Part shown: positions 16,090-24,681 of the stretch, piece after piece
How the letters are laid out: every line of letters begins with the position of its first letter
Position numbering within the stretch: the first letter of the stretch is position 1
Assembly (NCBI GenBank): GCA_045616685.1
Contig: JAZLHF010000022.1
Span: 62,001-126,000 of the forward strand
Direction of reading: 5' to 3'
DNA: 64,000 bases
From: UBA1764 sp045616685
GTDB lineage: Bacteria > Bacillota > Clostridia > Peptostreptococcales > Anaerovoracaceae
Made by a program: the position numbers and the translations under genes
The notes under the pieces: generated by a model
The model's input: only the letters and a program-made list of their open reading frames with translations
The model's database searches: none
What the model was told of the DNA's origin: nothing

Positions 16090-16774
16090 ACTCTAGCATC
16101 TCCTTCCCTAGTTGCCCATGAATATCGGATGGGTCTGGATTATAGTCCTCATGATTTTCAAATTTATAAGTTTTAGGTTGTACTGCATATGATTTTGATG
16201 ATTCGCAGAGGAAGTCATAATAAACATCGCAAAGGTTAAAACGTTTCTGATTAAACCCAGTAACAACTATCCGTTTTTCACAAATATCTAAAAGATCCTG
16301 AGCCTGTTCAAGTCCAGACGAAATATCTAAAACAAGCATATCAACATTTGCATCTTTAGGTAATTCAGAATAATATTTAACCCCAAATTCATCATCTTCA
16401 TCAAAAGTTTGTCTAAACCATGGATCAAAAGAAACAAATCCAACTTTTTGTTTAATAATCCTAGCCATTATTCGTGCAAAACATATGGCACATGTAGTAA
16501 GTCCACTTCCTCCACAAGCAGAAGTAAAACCAACATACAAGATATTTTCTTGAGGTTTTGCCGGCCCAGCCTTTCGGTTCAATTTAGCCATGATCGTTTC
16601 ATAATAGAAATGGACCGGCATAAAAGCTGGTGCAAGGGATTCATCTAGAGTTACGCTTGCGCAGGTACTGATATTGGATGTATCGATATCTTTATATTTG
16701 ATTTTTAATGATTTTGACAAGGCTTTTGAATAGTCTTGATCTTTGTAATTTACAAGTACAGAAATTCTGTCCAT
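16064..16774 (-). CDS. tadZ: TadZ/CpaE-like pilus localisation protein
   Basis: A 236-residue ParA/MinD-superfamily protein. A receiver-like N-terminal part (1-70) precedes the P-loop region TSACGGSGLTT (84-94). The signature lysine of the deviant Walker A motif is replaced by Cys87, so ATP hydrolysis is doubtful. TadZ proteins localise the pilus machinery and several are degenerate. First gene of tadZABC; AGGGA precedes the ATG, with a promoter about 25 nt upstream. Confidence 0.8.
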   Translation of the reverse strand: MDRISVLVNYKDQDYSKALSKSLKIKYKDIDTSNISTCASVTLDESLAPAFMPVHFYYETIMAKLNRKAGPAKPQENILYVGFTSACGGSGLTTCAICFARIMARIIKQKVGFVSFDPWFRQTFDEDDEFGVKYYSELPKDANVDMLVLDISSGLEQAQDLLDICEKRIVVTGFNQKRFNLCDVYYDFLCESSKSYAVQPKTYKFENHEDYNPDPSDIHGQLGKEMLEFVTKLERE

Positions 16775-16801
16775 AAAAAATCCCTTCTCAACTTTTCCAT
16801 A

Positions 16802-16830
16802 ATCTTACAATTTTTGGAATAGTTTGTAAA
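16802..16830 (-). promoter_or_regulatory. promoter of tadZABC
   Basis: Minus-strand TTTACA (16825-16830), 17-nt spacer, TAAGAT (16802-16807), about 27 nt before the tadZ start. Confidence 0.6.
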
Positions 16831-16918
16831 GGGAATTTTTAACAATTTTTATATTTTTTAATAATTATACAATAAGCATTATATTTGACAGGCGCTGATA
16901 TTATTTTAACAATTTATC

Positions 16919-16946
16919 TTTACACATCTTCTCTATCATATATAAT
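16919..16946 (+). promoter_or_regulatory. promoter of the MaoC-like gene
   Basis: TTTACA (16919-16924), 16-nt spacer, TATAAT (16941-16946), 39 nt before the start codon. Confidence 0.65.
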
Positions 16947-16985
16947 ATACATATAGGCCACAGCTAATTATTATGAGGTGAAAAA

Positions 16986-17402
16986 ATGAGAACAATTGAT
17001 ACTATTCAGCTCGGAGATTCAGCTTCCTTCACAAAAACAGTTACAGAAGCTGATGTAGTAAATTTCGCAGGTGTAAGCGGAGATTTCAATCCTGCACATA
17101 TCAATGATGTAGCAGCAAAAGAAAGCATGTTCGGACAAAGAATCGCTCACGGTATGCTCTCAGCTGGTTTCATTTCTGCAGTTCTTGGTATGCAGCTTCC
17201 TGGACCTGGAACAATTTATATTGGTCAGGAATTAAAATTCAAACTGCCTGTATTCATTGGTGATACGATCACAGCAACAGCAACAGTTGTTGAAAGAAAT
17301 GAAGAAAAGAATCGTCTTAAACTCGAAACAACCTGCACAAATCAGAAAGGCGAAGTAGTAATCTCAGGATTTGCTACAGTTATGCCTCCAAAAGCTAAAT
17401 AA
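16986..17402 (+). CDS. MaoC-family (R)-specific enoyl-CoA hydratase
   Basis: A 138-residue single hot-dog-fold protein. The motif FAGVSGDFNPAHIND (about 28-42) carries the Asp and His of PhaJ-type hydratases, followed by RIAHGMLSAGFIS. It would hydrate trans-2-enoyl-CoA to (R)-3-hydroxyacyl-CoA. No fatty-acid or polyhydroxyalkanoate genes are nearby, so its pathway is open. Start ATG at 16986 after GAGGTG. Monocistronic with its own promoter and terminator. Confidence 0.85.
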   Translation: MRTIDTIQLGDSASFTKTVTEADVVNFAGVSGDFNPAHINDVAAKESMFGQRIAHGMLSAGFISAVLGMQLPGPGTIYIGQELKFKLPVFIGDTITATATVVERNEEKNRLKLETTCTNQKGEVVISGFATVMPPKAK

Positions 17403-17470
17403 AAATTGATTAGCATTTACATTTTGCAGTCTAAATGTATCGAGATCTTTTCGTCTTTTAGACATAATAC

Positions 17471-17507
17471 ACCCCTTTCATTAGAGTTTTTCTCTAACGA
17501 AAGGGGT
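17471..17507 (+). terminator. bidirectional terminator
   Basis: Sixteen-base arms (17471-17486 and 17492-17507) with one mismatch on the plus strand (a G-U on the minus strand), followed by TTTACTTT. It separates the MaoC-like gene from converging nfnB. Confidence 0.8.
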
Positions 17508-17542
17508 TTACTTTATAGCGAATTTCAACTTTTAAATCCAAA

Positions 17543-18925
17543 TTATCTAAGTTCTTCGTCGATAGCCTTTGCTGCTACTTTGCCTGCTCCCATAGCGAGA
17601 ATTACAGTCGCTGCCCCTGTTACAGCGTCACCTCCGGCATAAACGTGATCCTTTGTTGTCTTACCAGTAACTTTATCAGCAACGAGGCACCCTCTATTGT
17701 TAGATTCGAGGCCCGGAGTTGTTGATTTAATCAGTGGATTTGGTGAAGTTCCAATTGACATGATTACGCAATCAGCTTCGATATCAAATTCACTGCCCTC
17801 AACTGGATGTGGGCTGCGGCGACCAGATTCATCTGGTTCACCAAGTTCTTGTCTAAGGCAAGTAACCGACTTAACGAATCCATTTTCATCTCCATTAATC
17901 TTAACCGGGTTGTTAAGAAGTTTGAAAATAATTCCCTCTTCTTTTGCATGCTCTATTTCTTCGCGTCTTGCAGGAAGTTCTTCTTCTGAACGCCTATAAA
18001 CAATGTAGACATTTTTTGCACCAAGACGAAACGCACATCTTGCAGCATCCATTGCAACGTTTCCGCCGCCGACAACGATTACGTTGTCATTCTTCTTAAT
18101 TGGAGTTTGGCTATCTTCAAGGTAAGCCTTCATCAAATTAGTTCTTGTTAAAAACTCGTTTGCTGAATACACTCCCTTTAAGTTTTCACCAGGAATCTTC
18201 ATGAATGATGGGAGTCCAGCACCAGATCCAACAAATACGGATTCAAATCCCATGTCAAAGAGTTCGTCAATAGTAATTGTCTTTCCAATAACTACATTAG
18301 TTTCAACCTTAACGCCCAGAGCCTTAAGTCCTTCAACTTCCTTTTGCACGATTGACTTTGGAAGTCTAAATTCCGGAATACCATAAACAAGTACGCCGCC
18401 TGCTGTATGAAGAGCTTCAAAAATTGTTACATCATAGCCCTTCTTTGCAAGGTCTCCGGCACAAGTAAGTCCTGATGGGCCAGAGCCTACAACAGCAACT
18501 CTATGTCCGTTGCTTGCTGGCTTAGCGGCCCCAGCTTTTGCATTTGCATTGTGCCAATCTGCTACAAATCTTTCGAGGCGACCAATACCTACTGGTTCGC
18601 CTTTGATTCCTCTAACACACTTTTCTTCGCATTGTGTTTCTTGTGGGCAAACGCGGCCGCAAACTGCTGGAAGTGAGCTATCCTGATTGATAACCTGATA
18701 TGCACCTTCGAAATCTTTTTCTCTAATTTTTTCAATGAACTGTGGGATCTTGATTCCTACAGGACAGCCTTCTGAACAAGGGCTATTTTTGCAGTTTAAG
18801 CATCTCTCAGCTTCATCAAGAGCCTGCTCTAATGTGTAACCTAAAGCTACTTCTTTAAAATTTTTATTTCTAACGTTTGCATCCTGAGATGGCATCTCGT
18901 TTTTCTTTAAAGACATATTAGGCAT
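17543..18925 (-). CDS. nfnB: NfnB, FAD/Fe-S subunit of ferredoxin:NADP oxidoreductase (GltD-like)
   Basis: A 460-residue GltD-like flavoprotein. The N-terminal Fe-S ligands are CLNCKNSPCSEGCP (about 42-55) and CGRVCPQETQCEEKC. The FAD site GSGPSGLTCAG and a second dinucleotide site VVGGGNVAMDAAR follow. With NfnA it forms the electron-bifurcating complex that couples NADH and reduced ferredoxin to NADP+ reduction. I prefer this to glutamate synthase small subunit because the NfnA gene is directly upstream (shared base at the start/stop) and no glutamate synthase large subunit is present. Confidence 0.88.
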   Translation of the reverse strand: MPNMSLKKNEMPSQDANVRNKNFKEVALGYTLEQALDEAERCLNCKNSPCSEGCPVGIKIPQFIEKIREKDFEGAYQVINQDSSLPAVCGRVCPQETQCEEKCVRGIKGEPVGIGRLERFVADWHNANAKAGAAKPASNGHRVAVVGSGPSGLTCAGDLAKKGYDVTIFEALHTAGGVLVYGIPEFRLPKSIVQKEVEGLKALGVKVETNVVIGKTITIDELFDMGFESVFVGSGAGLPSFMKIPGENLKGVYSANEFLTRTNLMKAYLEDSQTPIKKNDNVIVVGGGNVAMDAARCAFRLGAKNVYIVYRRSEEELPARREEIEHAKEEGIIFKLLNNPVKINGDENGFVKSVTCLRQELGEPDESGRRSPHPVEGSEFDIEADCVIMSIGTSPNPLIKSTTPGLESNNRGCLVADKVTGKTTKDHVYAGGDAVTGAATVILAMGAGKVAAKAIDEELR

Positions 18926-19770
18926 TATTTATTCACCTCCATCTTAAATAAGTTGCAAACATGATTATGCTGTTTTCTTTCGAAGTCTTTGTATATAGAA
19001 CTTCTACTTATTGCTTCATCGTAATCGATGAGATGGCCATCAAATTCTGGACCATCTACGCAAGCGAATTTTGTTTCTCCACCAACAGTAAGTCTACAAG
19101 CCCCGCACATTCCTGTTCCATCAACCATAATTGAGTTCATTGATGCTATCGTCTTTATGCTGTATTCTTTAGTAACAGCGGAAACAAATTTCATCATGAT
19201 AACCGGGCCAATGGTAATAACCTCATCAAATGTTTCCCCAGATTCTAAAAGCTTTTTAAGAGCGTCTGTTACAAGGCCTTTTTCACCCCAGTTTCCTTCA
19301 TCTGACATCTTGATAAATCTTGTGCTTACCGCTTCGAAGTCATCTTCTAAAATAACAAGATTCTTATTCTTAAAACCAGCGATTACAGTTACATCCGCAC
19401 CGAGGTTATGAAGTTTCTTAGCAACAGGATATGCAATAGCATTTCCTACCCCACCGCCTACGACACAAACCTTCTTAAGACCTTCAAGTTCTGAAGCCCT
19501 GCCAAGAGGTCCAACGAAGTCTGAAATGTATTCGCCTTCTCTTTTGTGATTTAAGCGTTCAGTAGTTGCGCCAACAATCTGAAAGATAATTGTTACTGTT
19601 CCCTTTTCTCTATCGAAATCGGCTACAGTAAGGGGGATTCTTTCACCCTCTTCGTCAACACGAAGGATAATGAAATTACCTGGCTCTGCCTTTTTGGCAA
19701 CATAAGGCGCATCAATTTCCATCAATGTTACTGTTGAATTCAATTCTTTTTTATGAACAATTTTATACAT
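18925..19770 (-). CDS. nfnA: NfnA, FAD/NAD-binding subunit of ferredoxin:NADP oxidoreductase
   Basis: A 281-residue protein of the sulfide/dihydroorotate-dehydrogenase electron-transfer family. Start chosen at 19770 (MYKIVHKKEL) after GAGGAG; an upstream extension of 29 codons lacks support. FAD-binding RIPLTVADFD and NAD-binding VGGGVGNAIAYPVA are present. The C-terminal [2Fe-2S] ligands lie in GTGMCGACRLTV and FACVDGPEFDGH. It partners NfnB, whose gene starts at its stop codon. Confidence 0.9.
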   Translation of the reverse strand: MYKIVHKKELNSTVTLMEIDAPYVAKKAEPGNFIILRVDEEGERIPLTVADFDREKGTVTIIFQIVGATTERLNHKREGEYISDFVGPLGRASELEGLKKVCVVGGGVGNAIAYPVAKKLHNLGADVTVIAGFKNKNLVILEDDFEAVSTRFIKMSDEGNWGEKGLVTDALKKLLESGETFDEVITIGPVIMMKFVSAVTKEYSIKTIASMNSIMVDGTGMCGACRLTVGGETKFACVDGPEFDGHLIDYDEAISRSSIYKDFERKQHNHVCNLFKMEVNK

Positions 19771-19839
19771 TTTATTCTCCTCATAGCTTAAAACGAGTTT
19801 ATTACTAACTATTTTATCACAAACCGAAGCAAATTCGTG

Positions 19840-19845
19840 TATAAT
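19840..19845 (+). promoter_or_regulatory. -10 element of nadK, possible leaderless start
   Basis: A perfect TATAAT ends 6 nt before the nadK ATG at 19852, so transcription would begin at or within a base or two of the start codon. No good -35 is visible. Confidence 0.55.
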
Positions 19846-19851
19846 AAAGAC

Positions 19852-20646
19852 ATGCAAAACATATTTATTAGAACAAATGATGAGGAATCATCCATAAAGA
19901 CAAAGTCACAGCTTGAAGAGATTCTAAATGAAAACGGATTTAATATTATGCCTGAGTTTTTAAACGATGCAGATTTAGTAATAACCATCGGTGGAGATGG
20001 CACTTTCCTTAGGACATTCAAAGCAATTAACTTTGCAAATGTTCCTGTCCTAGGAATCAACACAGGACACTTAGGTTTTTATACAGAGTTCATTCCATCT
20101 GAACTTAATAAAGTTGTTGATGCATGCAAATCTGAGAATTTCACAATTCAAACTTTTAATGCAATTCAGACTCTTGTAGAAACTAATGTGGGAACAAATG
20201 AATTAGATCCAGCTCTTAATGATGTACTTGTAAAACATCTTTCAAGCAGTCTTCTTCATTTGGATTTATATATTGGAGATAGTTTTATTGAAAGCTTTAG
20301 TGGAGATGGACTTCTCGTTTCATCATCTTCAGGAAGTACCGCATATAACTACGCGCTTGGAGGAAGTATTATTGATCCAAGGCTTAATCTTCTTCAGATT
20401 ACACCGATGGCTCCTATTAATAATTCCGTTTATAGAAGCTTCTCCTCTAGCTTGCTTGCTCCGTCAAACGAAAAAATTATAATAACTCCTCAAGACACAA
20501 GCGATGCTATCATCAGTGTAGATGGTCGCAACAATTCATTCAAAGGAATTAAAAAAATAACGATTTCAATTTCCAATAAGGAAGTCAAGATTGTAAGATT
20601 ATCTGGATTCGACTTTTGGAATAAAGTTAAATCTAAATTCTTATAA
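19852..20646 (+). CDS. nadK: NAD kinase
   Basis: A 264-residue NAD kinase that makes NADP+ from NAD+. The family motif GGDGTFLR is near residue 48-55, with NTGHLGF after it, and SGDGLLVSSSSGSTAYNYALGG forms the NAD site. The usual ALNE reads ALND. I start it at the ATG at 19852; a GTG at 19837 overlaps the -10 element. No ribosome site is evident. It is divergent from nfnAB, a sensible pairing because Nfn also supplies NADPH. Its end overlaps the converging folC by 6 nt. Confidence 0.93.
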   Translation: MQNIFIRTNDEESSIKTKSQLEEILNENGFNIMPEFLNDADLVITIGGDGTFLRTFKAINFANVPVLGINTGHLGFYTEFIPSELNKVVDACKSENFTIQTFNAIQTLVETNVGTNELDPALNDVLVKHLSSSLLHLDLYIGDSFIESFSGDGLLVSSSSGSTAYNYALGGSIIDPRLNLLQITPMAPINNSVYRSFSSSLLAPSNEKIIITPQDTSDAIISVDGRNNSFKGIKKITISISNKEVKIVRLSGFDFWNKVKSKFL

Positions 20647-21828
20647 AAATATATTTCGAACTTCTGCCACCTGGTATAAGGATCCAAAGATAACAACCTG
20701 TTCTTTGAAATCTTGATGCTCGGTGGCTTTTTTTACGCCTTCAGTAACGCTTGATGCGGCTTCAGCTTCAACGCGATACTTTGTTTCAATCAAAGACTTA
20801 AGTTCTTCGGCCGAAAGTGCTCTTTTGCTATCCGGAGTCACTACGGTGAACTTGCTTGCCAAAGGCGCCATGATATCAAGCATAGTTTCATAGTCTTTAT
20901 CTTTAAGAACTCCCATAACAAAATGAACTTTTTTACGCGGGATATAGGCCTTTATACACTCTGCCAGTTCTTCAGCCCCATTAGGATTATGAGCTCCGTC
21001 CAAAATCACAAGTGGTGATTTCCTTAGAATTTCAAACCTTCCAGGCCACACCACGTTGGCAAGACCCTCTTTAACCGCATCTTCTGGTATATTTAGCTGA
21101 TTTCTAAGCTGATCTACACAATCAAGGACTAAAGCAACATTCTTGTACTGATAGCTACCAAGAAGACTTAATTTCAAGCCTTTATGGCTTTTATAGCTTA
21201 TAACTTGGCCATCTAAACTGATTGAATGAAGTGTTTCCTGAGACGGGTCTGTAATAGTTAAATTTGAGTGAGTCTCGAAAGCCTTGTGTTTAAAGACGTC
21301 AAGGGCTTCAGCTTTTTGATAAGAAACCACTAGATTTGAGCCGTTTTTGATTATTCCAGCCTTATCCGAAGCTATTTTTTCAATAGTATCACCAAGTATT
21401 TCAGTATGATCCAGCCCTATAGTAGCAATAGCGCAAAGCATTGGATTTTCAATGATATTTGTAGAATCCATCTTGCCACCAAGCCCAACTTCAAGGACAA
21501 CAACGTCGCAGGCTTCTTCTTTGAATTTCAAAAAGCCAAGTGCTGTTATCCTGTCAAATTCAACGGTTTTAAGACCTTTTGCTGCTTCATCAACCTGATT
21601 TCCAAGTCTATCCCAATCTTTTTGTGAAATTTCAACGCCATCTATCTTAATTCGCTCGGTATAGCGCTCTAAATGAGGCGAAGTAAAGAGCCCAACTTTA
21701 TAACCAGCACATTTCAAAATCTCGGCAAGCATTGCACATGTCGAGCCTTTACCATTAGTTCCAGCTACGTGTATAAAATTTTGGCCCGCCTGTGGATTTC
21801 CAAGGCGGGCGTATAATTCTTTATTCAT
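20641..21828 (-). CDS. folC: folylpolyglutamate / dihydrofolate synthase
   Basis: A 395-residue Mur-ligase-family enzyme that adds glutamate to folates. HVAGTNGKGSTCAM is the P-loop, SPHLERYTERI and DHTEILGDTIEKIA-like segments follow, and GAHNPNGAEEL marks the C-terminal domain. It begins at MNKELYARLGNPQ, so the N-terminal helix of about 30 residues found in most FolC proteins is missing. The ATG overlaps the fchA stop (TAATG). Last gene of the one-carbon operon. Confidence 0.93.
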   Translation of the reverse strand: MNKELYARLGNPQAGQNFIHVAGTNGKGSTCAMLAEILKCAGYKVGLFTSPHLERYTERIKIDGVEISQKDWDRLGNQVDEAAKGLKTVEFDRITALGFLKFKEEACDVVVLEVGLGGKMDSTNIIENPMLCAIATIGLDHTEILGDTIEKIASDKAGIIKNGSNLVVSYQKAEALDVFKHKAFETHSNLTITDPSQETLHSISLDGQVISYKSHKGLKLSLLGSYQYKNVALVLDCVDQLRNQLNIPEDAVKEGLANVVWPGRFEILRKSPLVILDGAHNPNGAEELAECIKAYIPRKKVHFVMGVLKDKDYETMLDIMAPLASKFTVVTPDSKRALSAEELKSLIETKYRVEAEAASSVTEGVKKATEHQDFKEQVVIFGSLYQVAEVRNIFL

Positions 21829-22442
21829 TAAAATTGTTGATACACGACTTCATAAGTTTTTTCAGCAATTGGCCAATACTTTTGCATTGCATCGTCAACA
21901 TGCTTATTTATCTTTTCTGCATATTCACGATCTTTCATCAATTTAGTATTAACCTTTACATTTACAGCTGCTCCGTACATAGCTGACCAGCAGAATACTA
22001 CGCCAGTTGCCGCATCAGAAATTGCAAGTTTGCTACCCTTTGTTGCCAAAGGCATAAAAAGCTCAATTGCTTCACAGGTTAAATCAAAGATTTCTAATGG
22101 AGCTCCGGCCGCAAGTCTTAAACATCGTTCCATTTCAACGTCCCGATTAGGATCGTCTTTTGAAATTGCATAAGCTTTTGAAAGTGGCTCAAAATCTTCA
22201 GCATCTTTGTTTATTAATTCTAAAAAGCGAACACGAAGACTTTGTGCCTTCTCCATTAGTTCTTTAATTTCATTTTCTACAGCTGCATAGGTTTTCTTAC
22301 CAACAGTAAGCTCTCCTACCATGTCCCCAAGCGCAACGCCAATCGCAGCGACTGCGGCACTTGCGCCTCCGCCACCTGGATAAGGAGCTTTGCTTGCGAT
22401 TAATTCTGTGAAGTCGCTGATACTTTTTTTATCGAGTTCCAT
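21828..22442 (-). CDS. fchA: methenyl-THF cyclohydrolase / formimidoyl-THF cyclodeaminase
   Basis: A 204-residue FTCD_C-family protein with APYPGGGGASAAVAA (about 19-33), the folate-binding glycine-rich loop, and ATGVVFCWSAMYGAAVNVKVN near the C-terminus. In Clostridia such proteins serve as methenyl-THF cyclohydrolase or cyclodeaminase. This role is likely needed because the local FolD lacks its cyclohydrolase lysine. It overlaps folT by 43 nt and folC by 1 nt. Confidence 0.88.
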   Translation of the reverse strand: MELDKKSISDFTELIASKAPYPGGGGASAAVAAIGVALGDMVGELTVGKKTYAAVENEIKELMEKAQSLRVRFLELINKDAEDFEPLSKAYAISKDDPNRDVEMERCLRLAAGAPLEIFDLTCEAIELFMPLATKGSKLAISDAATGVVFCWSAMYGAAVNVKVNTKLMKDREYAEKINKHVDDAMQKYWPIAEKTYEVVYQQF

Positions 22443-22900
22443 ATACGTTTAATGATAATTACAAATACTACTGCTTTAATTACGCTTGCAACTAGTCTAA
22501 ATACAAATGAACCAAAGACATAAGCGAATGTATAATAGTCCCAAATGATACTATCCAAGTAAATCACACCTGTGTTTAGTAGAGTTAGAATAATTCCACC
22601 ACTAATTAATACTACCCACAAATTCTTTTTTTTAAGCAGTCCAACATACAATGCAAATATTACATATGGGATAATCCAAAGTATAGTCGTGGACATTAAT
22701 CCATATTTTAATATTTGATATATTAATGTTCCAATCAAGGCAACAATCATGCCCGACACTGGACCAAAGAATAAACTAGCAAGTACAATTGGAAAGCTTT
22801 CAAAAGTGAATTTAAGATTTCCCAAATCTAATGATACATACCCAAGCACCGCACACATTGCTGCAAGCATTGCGTTTATTGCTAATTGCCTTGTCTTCAT
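22400..22900 (-). CDS. folT: folate-family ECF transporter S component (FolT-like)
   Basis: About 166 residues from the ATG at 22900 (a TTG at 22921 would add seven). Around five to six membrane segments; FESFPIVLASLFFGPVSG and the C-terminal RLVASVIK, which resembles the FolT folate-binding R..K motif, support folate specificity. The operon context (fhs, fchA, folC) agrees. It needs the shared Ecf energising module, not present here. Its 3' end overlaps fchA by 43 nt. Confidence 0.82.
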   Translation of the reverse strand: MKTRQLAINAMLAAMCAVLGYVSLDLGNLKFTFESFPIVLASLFFGPVSGMIVALIGTLIYQILKYGLMSTTILWIIPYVIFALYVGLLKKKNLWVVLISGGIILTLLNTGVIYLDSIIWDYYTFAYVFGSFVFRLVASVIKAVVFVIIIKRIWNSIKKVSATSQN

Positions 22901-22904
22901 TTCT

Positions 22905-24587
22905 TTAGAATAATCCTGCAATCTTTCCGCTCTTATCTACATCAATTTTTTCTGCAGCAGGTCTTTTTGGAAGTCCAGGCATTGTCATGATATCGCCTGT
23001 TAATGCAACGATAAAGCCTGCTCCGGCAGAAACCTTAAGGTTACGAACTGTAACAGTGAAGTTCTTTGGTGCTCCAAGAAGTGATGGGTCATCAGAGAAT
23101 GAATATTGTGTCTTTGCCATACAAATAGGCATCTTATCGAATCCTAATGCTGTAAGCTGCTTAAGCTGTTTCTTTGCATTATCCGTTAAAGCTACACCAT
23201 CTGCATGATAAATCTTCTTGCAAATTGCATCTAGCTTTTCTTCAATGCTTCCGTTTAAGCTATAGCTATATGTAAATTTATTTGGAAGTTCGCAAACACG
23301 AACAATTTCTTTTGCAAGGTTAACTGCACCTACACCACCCTTTGCCCAGTGTTCAGAAAGAACAGCATTTACGCCGAGCTCTTTGCACTTCTTTTCAACA
23401 AGCGCAAGTTCTTTCTTAGTATCTGTTGGGAAGGCATTAATTGCAACAACGCATGGAAGTTTGTAAACATCAGTAATGTTCTTAACATGCTGAAGAAGGT
23501 TTGGCATGCCCTTTTCAAGAGCTTCAAGATTTTCCTTGTTTAAATCTGCCTTGCCTACGCCTCCATGATATTTAAGAGCACGAACTGTTGCTACCATAAC
23601 AACTGCGCTTGGCTTAAGCTTAGCCATTCTGCACTTGATATCCAGGAACTTTTCAGCGCCAAGGTCAGCAGCGAATCCAGCCTCTGTAATTGTATAATCA
23701 GAAAGCTTAAGAGCAAGTTTTGTTGCTGTGATTGAGTTGCAACCATGAGCAATATTTGCGAATGGTCCACCATGAACAAATGCCGGAGTTCCCTCTAGGC
23801 TCTGTACAAGGTTAGGCTTAAGAGCATCTTTAAGCAATGCTGCCATAGCGCCTTCCGCCTTAAGATCATGCGCTGTAACTGGCTTCCCTGCATATGTATA
23901 TCCGACGATGATGCGGCCAAGTCTCTTTTTGAGGTCTTCGATATCTGAAGAAAGGCAAAATACTGCCATAATTTCTGATGCAACTGTAATATCAAAGCCA
24001 TCTTCCCTTGGAACACCATGAGCTTTTCCCCCAAGGCCATCAACAACATTTCTAAGCTGTCTATCGTTCATATCAACGCAGCGTTTCCATGTAATCTGCT
24101 TTGGATCTATTCCAAGTTCATTACCTTGCTGAATATGATTATCAAGCATTGCAGCAAGAAGATTATTTGCAGCTCCTATTGCATGGAAGTCACCTGTAAA
24201 GTGAAGATTTATATCTTCCATAGGAACAACCTGCGCATATCCGCCGCCTGCGGCACCACCCTTAATTCCAAATACAGGACCAAGGCTTGGTTCTCTTAAT
24301 GCGAGCATAGCATTCTTGCCAATCTTGCGAAGTCCATCTGCAAGACCAACTGATGTAGTTGTCTTTCCTTCTCCAGCAGGAGTAGGTGTAATTGCAGTTA
24401 CAAGGACCAGCTTACCATCATTCTTTTTAGCTTTTTGCATATCAAAAAGCAGCTGGTAATCTACCTTAGCCTTGTAGTTGCCATACTGCTCGAGATACTT
24501 GTCCTTGACACCCGCCAGCTTAGCAACATCTGTAATTTTTTTCATCTTGCAAGCTTGTGCGATTTCAATGTCTGTTTTATATTTCAT
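22905..24587 (-). CDS. fhs: formate-tetrahydrofolate ligase
   Basis: A 560-residue 10-formyl-THF synthetase (formate + THF + ATP). The P-loop TPAGEGKTTTSVGLADGL is near residues 68-85, LREPSLGPVFGIKGGAAGGG follows, and the C-terminus MTMPGLPKRPAA is conserved. First gene of fhs-folT-fchA-folC, feeding formyl groups to purines and fMet or running in reverse to make ATP. GGAGGTGG precedes the ATG. Confidence 0.97.
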   Translation of the reverse strand: MKYKTDIEIAQACKMKKITDVAKLAGVKDKYLEQYGNYKAKVDYQLLFDMQKAKKNDGKLVLVTAITPTPAGEGKTTTSVGLADGLRKIGKNAMLALREPSLGPVFGIKGGAAGGGYAQVVPMEDINLHFTGDFHAIGAANNLLAAMLDNHIQQGNELGIDPKQITWKRCVDMNDRQLRNVVDGLGGKAHGVPREDGFDITVASEIMAVFCLSSDIEDLKKRLGRIIVGYTYAGKPVTAHDLKAEGAMAALLKDALKPNLVQSLEGTPAFVHGGPFANIAHGCNSITATKLALKLSDYTITEAGFAADLGAEKFLDIKCRMAKLKPSAVVMVATVRALKYHGGVGKADLNKENLEALEKGMPNLLQHVKNITDVYKLPCVVAINAFPTDTKKELALVEKKCKELGVNAVLSEHWAKGGVGAVNLAKEIVRVCELPNKFTYSYSLNGSIEEKLDAICKKIYHADGVALTDNAKKQLKQLTALGFDKMPICMAKTQYSFSDDPSLLGAPKNFTVTVRNLKVSAGAGFIVALTGDIMTMPGLPKRPAAEKIDVDKSGKIAGLF

Positions 24588-24641
24588 AATCCACCTCCGG
24601 GGCCCGTAGCCACTACTTATGATTAAAATGTGTACCCGTTT

Positions 24642-24670
24642 ATTATACTACATAATGTGGTATTATCCAA
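24642..24670 (-). promoter_or_regulatory. promoter of fhs operon
   Basis: Minus-strand TTGGAT (24665-24670), 17-nt spacer, TATAAT (24642-24647). The leader of about 50 nt contains a small GTAG/CTAC hairpin just before the ribosome site. Confidence 0.7.
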
Positions 24671-24681
24671 GTAAATATACA

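Noticed and set aside
17543..18925. Glutamate synthase small subunit (gltD)
   Set aside because: The sequence is GltD-like, but the directly coupled NfnA gene and the absence of a large glutamate synthase gene favour NfnB.
19771..19857. N-terminal extension of nfnA
   Set aside because: It contains the likely promoter region of nadK, lacks a ribosome site, and the internal ATG at 19770 follows GAGGAG and matches the family start.
24588..24641. Tetrahydrofolate riboswitch upstream of fhs
   Set aside because: The leader is short and none of the conserved THF-aptamer segments could be found.
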